Shown piece by piece: positions 22,127 through 30,072 of a stretch of DNA of 64,000 nucleotides. The first letter of the stretch is position 1; each line of letters starts with the position of its first letter. The stretch is from Alkalihalobacillus sp. LMS6 (GTDB lineage Bacteria > Bacillota > Bacilli > Bacillales > Bacillaceae_D). The DNA is taken from the NCBI RefSeq assembly GCF_024362765.1, contig NZ_CP093302.1, positions 48,001 through 112,000 on the forward strand, in the 5' to 3' direction. The notes under the pieces were generated by a model. The model did no database searches. It saw only the letters and a list, made by a program, of their open reading frames with translations, and was not told where the DNA came from. The translations under genes and the position numbers were made by a program.

Positions 22127-22177
22127 TATTTAAGAAGTGATGTGTTCATTATAAGGTGAATCAATGTATCATGGCTT

Positions 22178-22311
22178 GGCGACTCCAACGGGAAAAGCAA
22201 CAGTCCGAAAACCCAAGAGTGATGTTATCGCAGGAGTTAAGGCGCTGCCCGACCTAATCAAATGTTAAAAGCAGTGTATCGTGATTTTAACGGGGAGGTG
22301 GACTTGGCTTT
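22178..22311 (+). repeat. Dispersed repeat, copy A (short form)
   Basis: It begins GGCGACTCC and shares AAAAGCAACAG, CCGAAA, CCCAAGAGTGA, AGGCGCTGCCC, CTAATCAAAT, GTATCGT and GGACTTG in the same order with the copy at 25010-25300. It lacks about 155 internal bases present there. The region 22063-22406 holds only the hairpin above, this repeat and the next promoter. Confidence 0.8.
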
Positions 22312-22342
22312 GAATAGACTTTTATACCGCTATACTTTTTTT

Positions 22343-22371
22343 GTTTAAGAAATCTCTATTTGGGAATAGTA
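22343..22371 (+). promoter_or_regulatory. Sigma-F-type promoter of the 27-codon gene
   Basis: GTTTA (22343-22347), a 14-base spacer and GGGAATAGTA (22362-22371) match the sigma-F consensus (GYWTA / GGNRANANTW) at every defined base. Spacing is identical to the csfB promoter in this window. Confidence 0.6.
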
Positions 22372-22406
22372 ATACTACTAACCTATTAAAATGGAGATGA
22401 TTAAAG

Positions 22407-22490
22407 ATGAGTTTACAAGAATATATAACAGAAATTAATGATATGCTGGAAGAAGCCAAGACAAATGTACATACGGAAAATGAAGCGTAA
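22407..22490 (+). CDS. Small 27-residue protein, probable forespore expression
   Basis: A short gene with ATG at 22407, GGAG ten bases upstream, and stop TAA at 22488-22490. The product starts MSLQEYITEINDMLEEAKTN and ends with an acidic tail, predicting one amphipathic acidic helix. It is immediately followed by an intrinsic terminator and preceded by a sigma-F-type promoter, so it forms a complete transcription unit between sspF and ispE. I do not recognise it. Expression in the forespore is inferred from the promoter; it could also be a regulatory RNA with a fortuitous frame. Confidence 0.55.
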   Translation: MSLQEYITEINDMLEEAKTNVHTENEA

Positions 22491-22523
22491 AGCGCCCTTT
22501 TTTATATAAGGGTGTTTTTTTAT
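22491..22523 (+). terminator. Terminator after the 27-codon gene
   Basis: GCGCCCTT pairs with AAGGGTGT (two G-T pairs), followed by seven T. Confidence 0.8.
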
Positions 22524-22609
22524 GTCGGCCCACCAAGAGAAAAGGTGGTATGTTCGTTTCACAAGTGATAAAATAACTTCAGCATTATGCATGTATAGAA
22601 GGTGAGAAA

Positions 22610-23503
22610 GTGAAGGTTTCGATTAAGGCCCCGGCAAAAATCAATTTATCATTAGATGTATTAAAGAAACGTAACGATGGTTATCATGAAGTGGAAATGA
22701 TCATGACCATGGTTGATCTAGCTGATCGAATTGACCTTACAGATTGTTCTTCTGGGAAGATAACCGTTGATGTATCTGAAGGGTTTGTGCCTAATGATGA
22801 ACGGAATTTTGCCTATCAAGCGGCCGCATTGTTGAAGAAAAGATTTAAAGTATCATCAGGGGTCCATATTTATATAACAAAACGTATTCCTGTAGCAGCA
22901 GGTCTTGCAGGTGGTAGCAGTGACGCGGCAGCGACGTTGAAAGGGTTAAATCAGCTTTGGAAGCTTGGCTTAACGCTGGATCAACTAGCTGAGCTTGGTG
23001 CAGAGATTGGATCAGATGTTTCTTTTTGTGTCTATGGCGGAACCGCACTTGCAACGGGACGAGGAGAAAGAATCGAAGCGATTTCTTCGCCTCCGCCATT
23101 ATGGGTAATCCTTGCAAAGCCGCCAATTGGAGTTTCAACAAAAGAAATATATGGAAATTTAAAGTTGGACCAAGCAACACATGCAAACACGGAAGCCATG
23201 ATTCAATCCTTAGTCAATCAAGATACGAAAGGGATTTTTGAAAACCTGCACAATACGCTTGAAGGTGTGACGCTTCAGCTGTATCCAGAAGTTAAGCACT
23301 TAAAAGATCAAATGAAACGTTTTGGCGCAGACGCTGTATTAATGAGTGGAAGTGGTCCAACCGTGTTTGGCTTAGTGGAAACAGAGTCACGCGTTAATCG
23401 AATTTACAACGGATTAAGAGGATTTTGTGAAGAAGTTCACGCTGTGCGCTTAATTCGTACAAGCAGCACTTGTCCAAAACCGTACGAAAATGATATCTTA
23501 TAA
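22610..23503 (+). CDS. ispE: 4-diphosphocytidyl-2-C-methyl-D-erythritol kinase
   Basis: A 297-residue GHMP kinase of the MEP isoprenoid pathway that phosphorylates CDP-methylerythritol. Motifs: [26 protein letters not shown] cut by substrate Lys/Asn near residue 8-10, the ATP loop [15 protein letters not shown] near residue 95-109, and the C-terminal [11 protein letters not shown]. The GTG start has AAGGTGAG upstream. The order sspF-ispE-purR-ridA-spoVG matches B. subtilis. Confidence 0.96.
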   Translation: MKVSIKAPAKINLSLDVLKKRNDGYHEVEMIMTMVDLADRIDLTDCSSGKITVDVSEGFVPNDERNFAYQAAALLKKRFKVSSGVHIYITKRIPVAAGLAGGSSDAAATLKGLNQLWKLGLTLDQLAELGAEIGSDVSFCVYGGTALATGRGERIEAISSPPPLWVILAKPPIGVSTKEIYGNLKLDQATHANTEAMIQSLVNQDTKGIFENLHNTLEGVTLQLYPEVKHLKDQMKRFGADAVLMSGSGPTVFGLVETESRVNRIYNGLRGFCEEVHAVRLIRTSSTCPKPYENDIL

Positions 23504-23534
23504 GTAAATAATTCGGTTATGGCTCGGAGGGATT

Positions 23535-24362
23535 ATGAAAAAGTTAAAAAGAAGTTCACGTCTTGTTGATATGACGTATTTTTTGCTCCAACACCCGCAT
23601 GAAGTTATTTCGTTAACGCATTTTTCAGAGCGTTACCAAGCTGCTAAATCATCTATTAGTGAAGATTTGGTTATTATTAAAGAAATGTTCGAGGATGAAG
23701 GGTATGGCGCACTACTGACCATCCCAGGAGCAAGCGGTGGCGTTAAATTTATGCCTAGGATGAAGAAAGAAGAGGCGGAAACGCTTGTTCACCAACTTGT
23801 CCTAGACCTTAATAGACCGGAACGTATTTTACCGGGTGGGTATCTCTATATGATGGATGTATTAGGAAACCCTAAATTATTGCATGAAGTAGGGCGCTTG
23901 TTTGCGGCCGCACTCGTGGATAAAGAGATTGATGCTGTGATGACTGTTGCGACAAAAGGGATTCCGCTTGCATATGCGGTAGGGCAACATTTAGGTGTGC
24001 CTGTGAGCATCGTGCGACGTGACCATAGAATTACAGAAGGGTCGATGGTGAGTATTAACTATGCATCTGGTTCTTCAGACCGCATTCAAACGATGACACT
24101 AGCTAGACGGAGCTTAGCACCTGGATCAAACGTCTTTATCGTCGATGATTTTATGAAGGCAGGCGGTACAATTCGTGGTATGGTTGATTTACTTGCGGAA
24201 TTTGAAGCAAAGTTGGTTGGTGTCGGTGTACTAGTAGAAGCAGCTGGTGTAGCGGAACGACTTGTTGAAGATTACTTATCTTTAACAAAACTAACGAATG
24301 TGAATGTTCGTGAAAAGCAAATTGAGTTATTAAGTGGAAATATTTTAGATCGATTACAGTAA
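23535..24362 (+). CDS. purR: Purine operon repressor PurR
   Basis: A 275-residue PRPP-responsive regulator. Residues 1-75 form a winged helix ([19 protein letters not shown] region) and the rest is a phosphoribosyltransferase-like domain with the PRPP loop [15 protein letters not shown]. It represses purine synthesis and salvage genes, and PRPP relieves binding. The PRPP synthase gene prs is in the same window. The ATG start is preceded by CGGAGGGA. Confidence 0.95.
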   Translation: MKKLKRSSRLVDMTYFLLQHPHEVISLTHFSERYQAAKSSISEDLVIIKEMFEDEGYGALLTIPGASGGVKFMPRMKKEEAETLVHQLVLDLNRPERILPGGYLYMMDVLGNPKLLHEVGRLFAAALVDKEIDAVMTVATKGIPLAYAVGQHLGVPVSIVRRDHRITEGSMVSINYASGSSDRIQTMTLARRSLAPGSNVFIVDDFMKAGGTIRGMVDLLAEFEAKLVGVGVLVEAAGVAERLVEDYLSLTKLTNVNVREKQIELLSGNILDRLQ

Positions 24363-24376
24363 AGGGGATTTTTCAT

Positions 24377-24748
24377 ATGAAAATTGTGCACACAACAAAA
24401 GCACCTCAAGCAATTGGTCCATATTCACAGGGGATGATCGTGAACAACGTATTTTACAGCTCTGGACAAATACCTTTAACTGCAGAGGGAGAACTTGTAA
24501 ATGGTTCGGTAGAAGAACAAACTCATCAAGTTTTCAGCAACCTTAAAGCTGTACTTGCTGAAGCAGGCTCATCCCTTGATAAAGTGATAAAAGCAACCGT
24601 ATTCATTAAAGATATGAATGACTTTCCGCTAATCAATGAAGTGTATGGAGAATATTTTTCAGAACACCAACCAGCCCGTTCATGTGTAGAAGTCGCTCGT
24701 CTTCCTAAAGACGTATTAATTGAAATAGAAGTTATCGCGCTCGTATAA
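24377..24748 (+). CDS. ridA: RidA-family 2-iminobutanoate/2-iminopropanoate deaminase (YabJ)
   Basis: A 123-residue trimeric YjgF/RidA protein that hydrolyses reactive enamine/imine intermediates such as 2-aminoacrylate. The family signatures [15 protein letters not shown] and the C-terminal [21 protein letters not shown] (with catalytic Arg) are present. It starts 14 bases after purR with AAAGGGG and is followed by a strong terminator. In B. subtilis it is co-transcribed with purR. Confidence 0.95.
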   Translation: MKIVHTTKAPQAIGPYSQGMIVNNVFYSSGQIPLTAEGELVNGSVEEQTHQVFSNLKAVLAEAGSSLDKVIKATVFIKDMNDFPLINEVYGEYFSEHQPARSCVEVARLPKDVLIEIEVIALV

Positions 24749-24755
24749 GCAAAAA

Positions 24756-24824
24756 GAGGCTGCAACAAAAGAATATGAACATGTTGAAAAGACGAGTAAG
24801 TTAATGACTTACTCGTCTTTTTTT
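24756..24824 (+). terminator. Terminator after ridA inside a repeated element
   Basis: A perfect 15-bp stem (AAAAGACGAGTAAGT, 24787-24801, loop TAATG) is followed by T. The 5' flank GAGGCTGCAACAAAAGAATATGAAC resembles the sequence before the hslO terminator at 56276; see findings. Confidence 0.92.
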
Positions 24825-25009
24825 GTTCTCTAGGACAAAGTCCAGATAATTGTTTGAAAAAAGTCATATAACTAAAACTGTCCAAGGATTCTGAGCGTGA
24901 AGTTGTGCGGTGACTATGGACATCCATAAAAACGGGTTCTACTATAGTGAATGGAACTAGGGTGTATGTAAGCCGTATTTTGCTTTCATATCTCCTCATT
25001 AGCGCTAAT
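24825..25009. other. Intergenic sequence without recognised features
   Basis: Between the ridA terminator and repeat copy B. No frame with a ribosome site, no promoter and no stable hairpin was recognised. It may be an outer, less conserved part of the repeat. Confidence 0.4.
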
Positions 25010-25300
25010 GGCGACTCCCTTCAGAAAAAGCAACAGCCCGAAATCCCAAGAGTGACGTCCTTAAAGGTATTGAGGCGTTGCCCGCGGCAAAGAAGACACC
25101 GTGAGCGCAAGTGATAACGTAGCGCAAACGGATGTCGCGCTTGTGCCTGTGGTGAAAGTGTCCATCAGCACGCTATTTGATGAATATTATTTTGAACTGA
25201 GCGACCTCATTTTTGGATAAAGGCTGGCAGTTTTAGACCGATCTAATCAAATATAAAAGCATTGTATCGTAATTTTACACAGAGATCTGGACTTGTCTTT
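25010..25300 (+). repeat. Dispersed repeat, copy B (long form)
   Basis: It shares its two ends with copy A (25010 to about 25084 and about 25242-25300). The internal 155 bases include GCGCAAG...CTTGTGC, able to form a stem with one G-T pair. No transposase frame is present, so it would be non-autonomous. Confidence 0.8.
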
Positions 25301-25408
25301 CACGATCTTGTTGTTATAAGAACCTTGCCAGTTTGAGTCGTATTTAAATGACGATATACTTCTTATTATTATTTTTTGAAAAATCATAAAAAAAACTTTA
25401 TTTCTTTG

Positions 25409-25437
25409 AAGGATTTAATCTGACTCTCTAGAATCTA
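25409..25437 (+). promoter_or_regulatory. Sigma-H promoter of spoVG
   Basis: AGGATTT (25410-25416), a 13-base spacer and AGAAT (25430-25434) fit the sigma-H consensus (RNAGGAWWW / RNNGAAT). spoVG is the classic sigma-H target. Confidence 0.8.
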
Positions 25438-25470
25438 CTATATAGATTATCTATAAGAGAGGTGACCACC

Positions 25471-25767
25471 ATGGAAATTACTGACGTAAGGTTACGGCGT
25501 GTGCAAACGGAAGGACGTATGCGTGCAATAGCTTCAATTACGATTGACCATGAATTTGTTGTTCATGATATTCGTGTCATTGATGGAAACAACGGCCTAT
25601 TCGTTGCAATGCCTAGCAAGCGAACACCTGACGGAGAATTTAGAGACATTGCACACCCAATATCCTCTAAAACGAGAGAAAAGATTCAAGTGGCTGTTAT
25701 AGAAGAGTACGATCGTGTAGGAGAATATGATGACGCTAACAATTATGAAGAAGCAGGTGCTTCATAA
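25471..25767 (+). CDS. spoVG: Regulatory protein SpoVG
   Basis: A 98-residue nucleic-acid-binding regulator involved in asymmetric septation and cortex formation and, in pathogens, in capsule and virulence control. [19 protein letters not shown] and [20 protein letters not shown] match the family almost exactly. The ATG at 25471 has AGAGAGGTG upstream; a GTG three codons earlier lies in that site. It has its own sigma-H promoter and terminator. Confidence 0.97.
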   Translation: MEITDVRLRRVQTEGRMRAIASITIDHEFVVHDIRVIDGNNGLFVAMPSKRTPDGEFRDIAHPISSKTREKIQVAVIEEYDRVGEYDDANNYEEAGAS

Positions 25768-25781
25768 TCAAAGGGAGAACA

Positions 25782-25815
25782 AATCAGTCAGCTAAAGAGG
25801 CGGGCTGATTTTTTT
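25782..25815 (+). terminator. Terminator after spoVG
   Basis: AATCAGTC pairs with GGCTGATT (one T-G pair), followed by a T run. Confidence 0.88.
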
Positions 25816-25852
25816 GTATTTTTTTTCAAGTATGTAAAGACAGCAAGAGATG

Positions 25853-25881
25853 TTGAAATGATCGACCGTTTCAAGTATAGT
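25853..25881 (+). promoter_or_regulatory. Sigma-A promoter of glmU
   Basis: TTGAAA (25853-25858), a 17-base spacer and TATAGT (25876-25881), about 35 bases before the glmU start. Confidence 0.7.
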
Positions 25882-25916
25882 TTTAATGATGAACATGAAC
25901 GAGTGTGGAGGGGACT

Positions 25917-27278
25917 ATGGGCGGACGATATGCAATTGTTCTTGCTGCTGGACAAGGAACAAGAATGAAATCAAAGCTTTATAAAGTGTTGCACCAAGTT
26001 TGTGGAAAAACAATGGTGGAACACGTTGTAAATCAAGCAGAAGCAGTTGGATTTGATCACATTTCAGTCGTTGTTGGACACGGGGCTGATCAGGTGAAAG
26101 AAGCCATTGTAGGAGATGTTTCTTTTGCTTTACAACAGGAACAACTTGGCACAGGACATGCAGTTAGATGTGTAGAGCCTCTGTTAAAAGAGAAGCAGGG
26201 TACAACGGTTGTTTTATGCGGTGACACACCATTGATCACTTCACAAACGATTCAGGAACTTGTTGATTTTCATGAGCAGGAAGCTTCCAAAGTGACAGTT
26301 TTAACAGCGATTGCTCATAACCCTCATGGTTATGGTCGAATGATCCGCGATGAGCGTGGTGAAGTAAGTAAAATTGTTGAACAAAAAGATGCTACTGCTA
26401 AAGAACAAGCTGTTACAGAGATCAATACTGGCATCTATTGCTTTGACAACCAAGCTCTTTTTGCTGCATTAAAAAAAGTTAATAACGATAACAAGCAAGG
26501 TGAATACTATTTACCTGATGTTATAGGACTTTTAAAAGACAGTGGAGGGAAAGTGAGTGCTTACTCAATATCTTCATTGAATGAAACGATAGGCGTAAAT
26601 GATCGGGTTGCGTTGGCTCAAGCTGAAAAGTATATGCAGAAGCGGATAAATGACTATTGGATGACGGAAGGTGTCACCCTTATCGATCCCGAGACCACTT
26701 ATATATCAGCTGATGCAATACTATCACAAGATGCAACAATCTATCCGAATGTCAGTATCAAAGGAGCATCTCATATAGGTGAGGATTGCATCATTGAATC
26801 TGGAACGGAAATTCATGACTCGGTCATTGAAAAAGGTGTTCATATTCGATCATCTTATATTTACAATAGTTACGTATCTGAAGGCGCATCAATTGGTCCT
26901 TTCGCACATATTCGACCGGAATCAACGGTAGGAAAAGAAGTTAAAGTCGGGAACTTTGTTGAGTTAAAGAAAGCTGCGATTAAAGATCGAAGTAAAGTAT
27001 CTCATCTAACGTATATTGGCGATGCCGCTATAGGGGAAGATGTAAATATAGGCTGTGGCGTAGTAACTGTGAACTACGACGGTAAGAATAAACATCAAAC
27101 GATTGTCCACGATGGAGCATTTATTGGCTCAGGTTCTAACTTAGTCGCACCAGTTGAGGTAGGAAAGCGTGCATTTGTTGCGGCTGGATCTACAATTACG
27201 AATAGTGTAGATGAGTATTCATTAGCTATTGCTCGAGCGAGACAAGTAGATAAACAAAATTACGTAAAAAAAGATTAA
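25917..27278 (+). CDS. glmU: Bifunctional GlmU: GlcN-1-P acetyltransferase / GlcNAc-1-P uridyltransferase
   Basis: A 453-residue bifunctional enzyme making UDP-GlcNAc for peptidoglycan and teichoic acids. The N-terminal uridyltransferase has LAAGQGTRMKS and LCGDTPLI. The C-terminal left-handed beta-helix has many hexapeptide repeats (about 250-440) with the acetyltransferase region VNYDGKNKHQT and GSNLVAPVEVG. ATG 25917 follows GGAGGGG; a GTG four codons earlier overlaps it. prs lies just downstream, as in B. subtilis. Confidence 0.96.
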   Translation: MGGRYAIVLAAGQGTRMKSKLYKVLHQVCGKTMVEHVVNQAEAVGFDHISVVVGHGADQVKEAIVGDVSFALQQEQLGTGHAVRCVEPLLKEKQGTTVVLCGDTPLITSQTIQELVDFHEQEASKVTVLTAIAHNPHGYGRMIRDERGEVSKIVEQKDATAKEQAVTEINTGIYCFDNQALFAALKKVNNDNKQGEYYLPDVIGLLKDSGGKVSAYSISSLNETIGVNDRVALAQAEKYMQKRINDYWMTEGVTLIDPETTYISADAILSQDATIYPNVSIKGASHIGEDCIIESGTEIHDSVIEKGVHIRSSYIYNSYVSEGASIGPFAHIRPESTVGKEVKVGNFVELKKAAIKDRSKVSHLTYIGDAAIGEDVNIGCGVVTVNYDGKNKHQTIVHDGAFIGSGSNLVAPVEVGKRAFVAAGSTITNSVDEYSLAIARARQVDKQNYVKKD

Positions 27279-27305
27279 TAACATTTATTGGAGGTAACAC
27301 AAGAG

Positions 27306-28256
27306 ATGGCAAATTACAGCGACCCAAGCTTAAAGGTCTTTACTCTTAATTCAAACAAGGCTTTAGCTGAAGAAATCGCTCAGCATATAGGTGTTTCATT
27401 AGGGAAAAACTCCGTTATGCGCTTTAGTGATGGCGAAGTACAGATCAATATTGAAGAAAGTATACGTGGTTGTGACGTGTACCTCATTCAATCTACCTCT
27501 GCCCCAGCAAATGAACATTTAATGGAACTATTAATTATGATTGATGCTGTTAAAAGAGCTTCAGCTAGAACGATAAATGTTGTTATGCCGTATTACGGAT
27601 ATGCGCGCCAAGATCGTAAAGCAAGAGCGAGAGAACCGATTACAGCTAAGCTTGTGGCGAATCTGCTTGAAACAGCTGGTGCAACACGTGTTCTAACAAT
27701 TGACCTTCATGCTACGCAAATTCAAGGATTCTTTGACATTCCGGTGGACCAACTAATGGGTGTACCGATTCTATCTGATTATTTTGGTGGAAAAGGATTA
27801 GATGATATTGTCGTTGTGTCTCCAGACCACGGTGGCGTGGTAAGAGCTCGTAAAATGGCTGATCGCTTAAAAGCACCGATTGCCATTATTGATAAGCGTC
27901 GACCTAAACCTAATGTATCAGAAGTGATGAACATTGTCGGAAATATTGAAGGGAAGACAGCTATTATTATTGATGATATTATTGATACAGCAGGAACCAT
28001 TACACTTGCGGCGAATGCATTAGTAGAACAAGGAGCAAAAGAAGTGTATGCTTGTTGTACGCACCCTGTTCTTTCTGGACCTGCCGTTGAACGAATTCGT
28101 AACTCTAAAATTAAAGAACTTGTAGTGACGAATACGATCGACTTAGAGGAAGAGAAAAAAGGTGCCAATATTACCGAGTTGTCAGTTGCTGAATTAATGG
28201 CCGAAGCAATTATTCGTGTACATGAAGATGCTTCAGTTTCGACCTTGTTTGATTAA
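27306..28256 (+). CDS. prs: Ribose-phosphate pyrophosphokinase
   Basis: A 316-residue class I PRPP synthase that makes PRPP from ribose-5-phosphate and ATP for nucleotide, His, Trp and NAD synthesis. Key motifs: [33 protein letters not shown], the metal site [14 protein letters not shown], and the PRPP loop [13 protein letters not shown]. The ATG at 27306 is preceded by GGAGG within a longer in-frame TTG extension, which I rejected. It lies downstream of glmU and upstream of ctc. Confidence 0.97.
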   Translation: MANYSDPSLKVFTLNSNKALAEEIAQHIGVSLGKNSVMRFSDGEVQINIEESIRGCDVYLIQSTSAPANEHLMELLIMIDAVKRASARTINVVMPYYGYARQDRKARAREPITAKLVANLLETAGATRVLTIDLHATQIQGFFDIPVDQLMGVPILSDYFGGKGLDDIVVVSPDHGGVVRARKMADRLKAPIAIIDKRRPKPNVSEVMNIVGNIEGKTAIIIDDIIDTAGTITLAANALVEQGAKEVYACCTHPVLSGPAVERIRNSKIKELVVTNTIDLEEEKKGANITELSVAELMAEAIIRVHEDASVSTLFD

Positions 28257-28302
28257 TTCCATAAACACCTAGAGAGAAATTACGAAAAGAACAAGGAATT
28301 CT

Positions 28303-28328
28303 GTTTGAAAACTGACCTTTAAGGGAAC
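28303..28328 (+). promoter_or_regulatory. Sigma-B promoter of ctc
   Basis: GTTTGA (28303-28308), a 14-base spacer and GGGAAC (28323-28328) resemble the sigma-B consensus (GTTTAA / GGGWAW). ctc is the founding sigma-B target in B. subtilis. Confidence 0.65.
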
Positions 28329-28370
28329 ACATTTAATAGACGTGTAAATTTAAGATGAGGTGAAAGAAAG

Positions 28371-29027
28371 ATGACAGTATTACAAGCTCGTGATCGTAAA
28401 GACTTAACAGGACAAGAAACAAGAAAAATTCGCTTAGATGGCTTCGTACCAGGCGTACTATATGGCAAAAAAATTCAAAGCCAAGCTGTATCGGTTGAAA
28501 GTGTTGCTTTTTTAAAGACAATGAGAGAAGTAGGACAAAATGGGTTATTTAACCTTGAACTAGAAAGCGGCAAAAAGCATAATGTAATGGTTCAAGAAGT
28601 TCAAATAGATCCACTAAAAAATCACTACACTCATATTGATTTCTTTGAAGTAGATATGAACGAAGAACGTGACGCAAATGTACCGGTTCATTTAGAAGGA
28701 GAAGCACCTGGAGCAAGCGAGGGTGGAATTGTAAACCACCTTCTTTATGAGATCACAGTTCACTGCTTACCAGCAGATATTCCAGAGAGTATTACAGTAG
28801 ATATCTCCAATCTAAACATTGGTGATTCGCTATCAGTTGAAGAAATTCGTTCGAATGTATCAGTTCAAATCGTTAACGAAGACGATGAAGCTGTAGTAAC
28901 CGTACAAGCACCAACGGTGAATGAAGATCCAGAAGCGACTGAAGAAGATGGAACAACTGCACTTGGTGTTGAAGCAACAGAAGAGCGCGAAGATGACGAT
29001 AAAGATCGTCCAGGTCGCGTAGAATAG
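28371..29027 (+). CDS. ctc: General stress protein Ctc / ribosomal protein bL25
   Basis: A 218-residue bL25-family protein that binds 5S rRNA on the 50S subunit, induced by stress. An N-terminal L25 domain (residues 1-95, with [15 protein letters not shown]) and the C-terminal TL5-type beta domain (95-185) are followed by a long acidic tail of Glu/Asp ending at residue 218. The ATG start has GAGGTGAAAG upstream. A sigma-B-type promoter precedes it. Confidence 0.94.
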   Translation: MTVLQARDRKDLTGQETRKIRLDGFVPGVLYGKKIQSQAVSVESVAFLKTMREVGQNGLFNLELESGKKHNVMVQEVQIDPLKNHYTHIDFFEVDMNEERDANVPVHLEGEAPGASEGGIVNHLLYEITVHCLPADIPESITVDISNLNIGDSLSVEEIRSNVSVQIVNEDDEAVVTVQAPTVNEDPEATEEDGTTALGVEATEEREDDDKDRPGRVE

Positions 29028-29039
29028 AAAAATTTGGCG

Positions 29040-29072
29040 AAAGGTATGACCCTTTGGGGTTATGCCTTTTTC
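29040..29072 (+). terminator. Terminator between ctc and pth
   Basis: AAAGGTATGACCC pairs with GGGTTATGCCTTT (two G-T pairs), loop TTTG, followed by T. Confidence 0.88.
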
Positions 29073-29098
29073 GTCAAGTCAGCATAAAGGAGTTACAC

Positions 29099-29659
29099 AT
29101 GAAGTTAATTGTGGGCTTAGGCAATCCTGGAAAACAGTTTGACCGCACTCGACATAATATCGGCTTTGACAGCATCGATGAGTTGGCAAAGCAATTTGAC
29201 ATTTCGTTAAATAAACAAAAATACAATGGGCTTTATGGGGAAGCGATTATCGACGGTGAAAAAGTGTTTTTGCTTAAACCATTAACCTATATGAATTTAT
29301 CAGGCGAGTGTGTCAGACCATTTATGGATTTCTTTAAAATTGATTTACAAGATCTTGTCATTTTATATGACGATTTAGATATCCCACCCGGAAAAATCCG
29401 CCTTCGTCAAAAAGGAAGTGCTGGTGGACATAACGGGATTAAATCTCTTATCCATCATTTAGGGACACAGGAATTTAATCGTGTTCGAATCGGTGTTGGT
29501 CGGCCTCTTAACGCAGAGCCGATTGTTAAATACGTTTTAAACCGTGCATCTAGCGATGAGCAAATTCATTTGGATGATGCTGTGAAAAAAACAGCAAAAG
29601 CAATGGAGTCTTGGCTAAGTAAACCGTTTATTGAAGTCATGAACGTCTTTAATCGTTAG
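29099..29659 (+). CDS. pth: Peptidyl-tRNA hydrolase
   Basis: A 186-residue enzyme (SpoVC in B. subtilis) that releases tRNA from stalled peptidyl-tRNA. [21 protein letters not shown] contains the catalytic His near residue 20, [12 protein letters not shown] the conserved Asn, and [14 protein letters not shown] the catalytic Asp. The ATG at 29099 follows AAAGGAG; the longer frame reaches into the ctc terminator and is rejected. The order ctc-pth-fin-mfd is conserved. Confidence 0.96.
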   Translation: MKLIVGLGNPGKQFDRTRHNIGFDSIDELAKQFDISLNKQKYNGLYGEAIIDGEKVFLLKPLTYMNLSGECVRPFMDFFKIDLQDLVILYDDLDIPPGKIRLRQKGSAGGHNGIKSLIHHLGTQEFNRVRIGVGRPLNAEPIVKYVLNRASSDEQIHLDDAVKKTAKAMESWLSKPFIEVMNVFNR

Positions 29660-29723
29660 GATAATGTCGGCGCATTTTGATCATACTGTAGACAAGCATA
29701 AAGGTCTATAAGGAGTGATGAAA

Positions 29724-29951
29724 ATGGCCGTACATTATAAATGTAGCTACTGTCAAAAAGCGATGGCAACGTTAGAAGAGCCTTATACATTCGATGATTT
29801 AGGTATTAGCAATCTTCATGCAAATGATCAAAAGGATATTGTTCGACTTACGAATAAAGGGGATGTTCATATTGCGTCAATTTGTGAAGATTGTCATGAA
29901 GCCTTTCAATTAAATCCGCTTTTACATGAGACACAGCAAGTTATTCAGTAA
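29724..29951 (+). CDS. fin: Anti-sigma-F factor Fin (YabK)
   Basis: A 75-residue forespore protein that lowers sigma-F activity to allow the switch to sigma-G. It has CSYC near residue 7-10 and CEDC near residue 55-58, a zinc-ribbon arrangement typical of Fin. ATG 29724 is preferred because AAGGAG lies eight bases before it; two earlier in-frame starts overlap that site. Upstream, GGATA with an 18-base spacer and CATACTG (29659-29688) weakly resembles a sigma-G promoter. It lies between pth and mfd as in B. subtilis. Confidence 0.9.
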   Translation: MAVHYKCSYCQKAMATLEEPYTFDDLGISNLHANDQKDIVRLTNKGDVHIASICEDCHEAFQLNPLLHETQQVIQ

Positions 29952-29960
29952 AGGTAGAAA

Positions 29961-29992
29961 GCTTTGGTATCCTTAAAGACCAAGGCATTTTT
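29961..29992 (+). terminator. Terminator after fin
   Basis: GCTTTGGT pairs with ACCAAGGC (one T-G pair), followed by a T run. Confidence 0.8.
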
Positions 29993-30072
29993 CATTTAAA
30001 ACAAACGTAGAATTGTAGTATAAAACGATTTTTACGGTTCAATAAGAGTTAGTGATATCAGGGGGAAAAGAA

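Noticed and set aside
22063-22609. Riboswitch between sspF and ispE
   Set aside because: No known aptamer core was recognised; the content is explained by a repeat, a short gene and terminators.
24526-24999. 157-codon frame on the minus strand over ridA
   Set aside because: It runs antisense through ridA and its terminator, has no ribosome site and no recognisable motif.
24749-25470. Possible insertion sequence in the long ridA-spoVG gap
   Set aside because: No transposase frame, no terminal inverted repeats and no target duplication were found; the content is a terminator plus a dispersed repeat.
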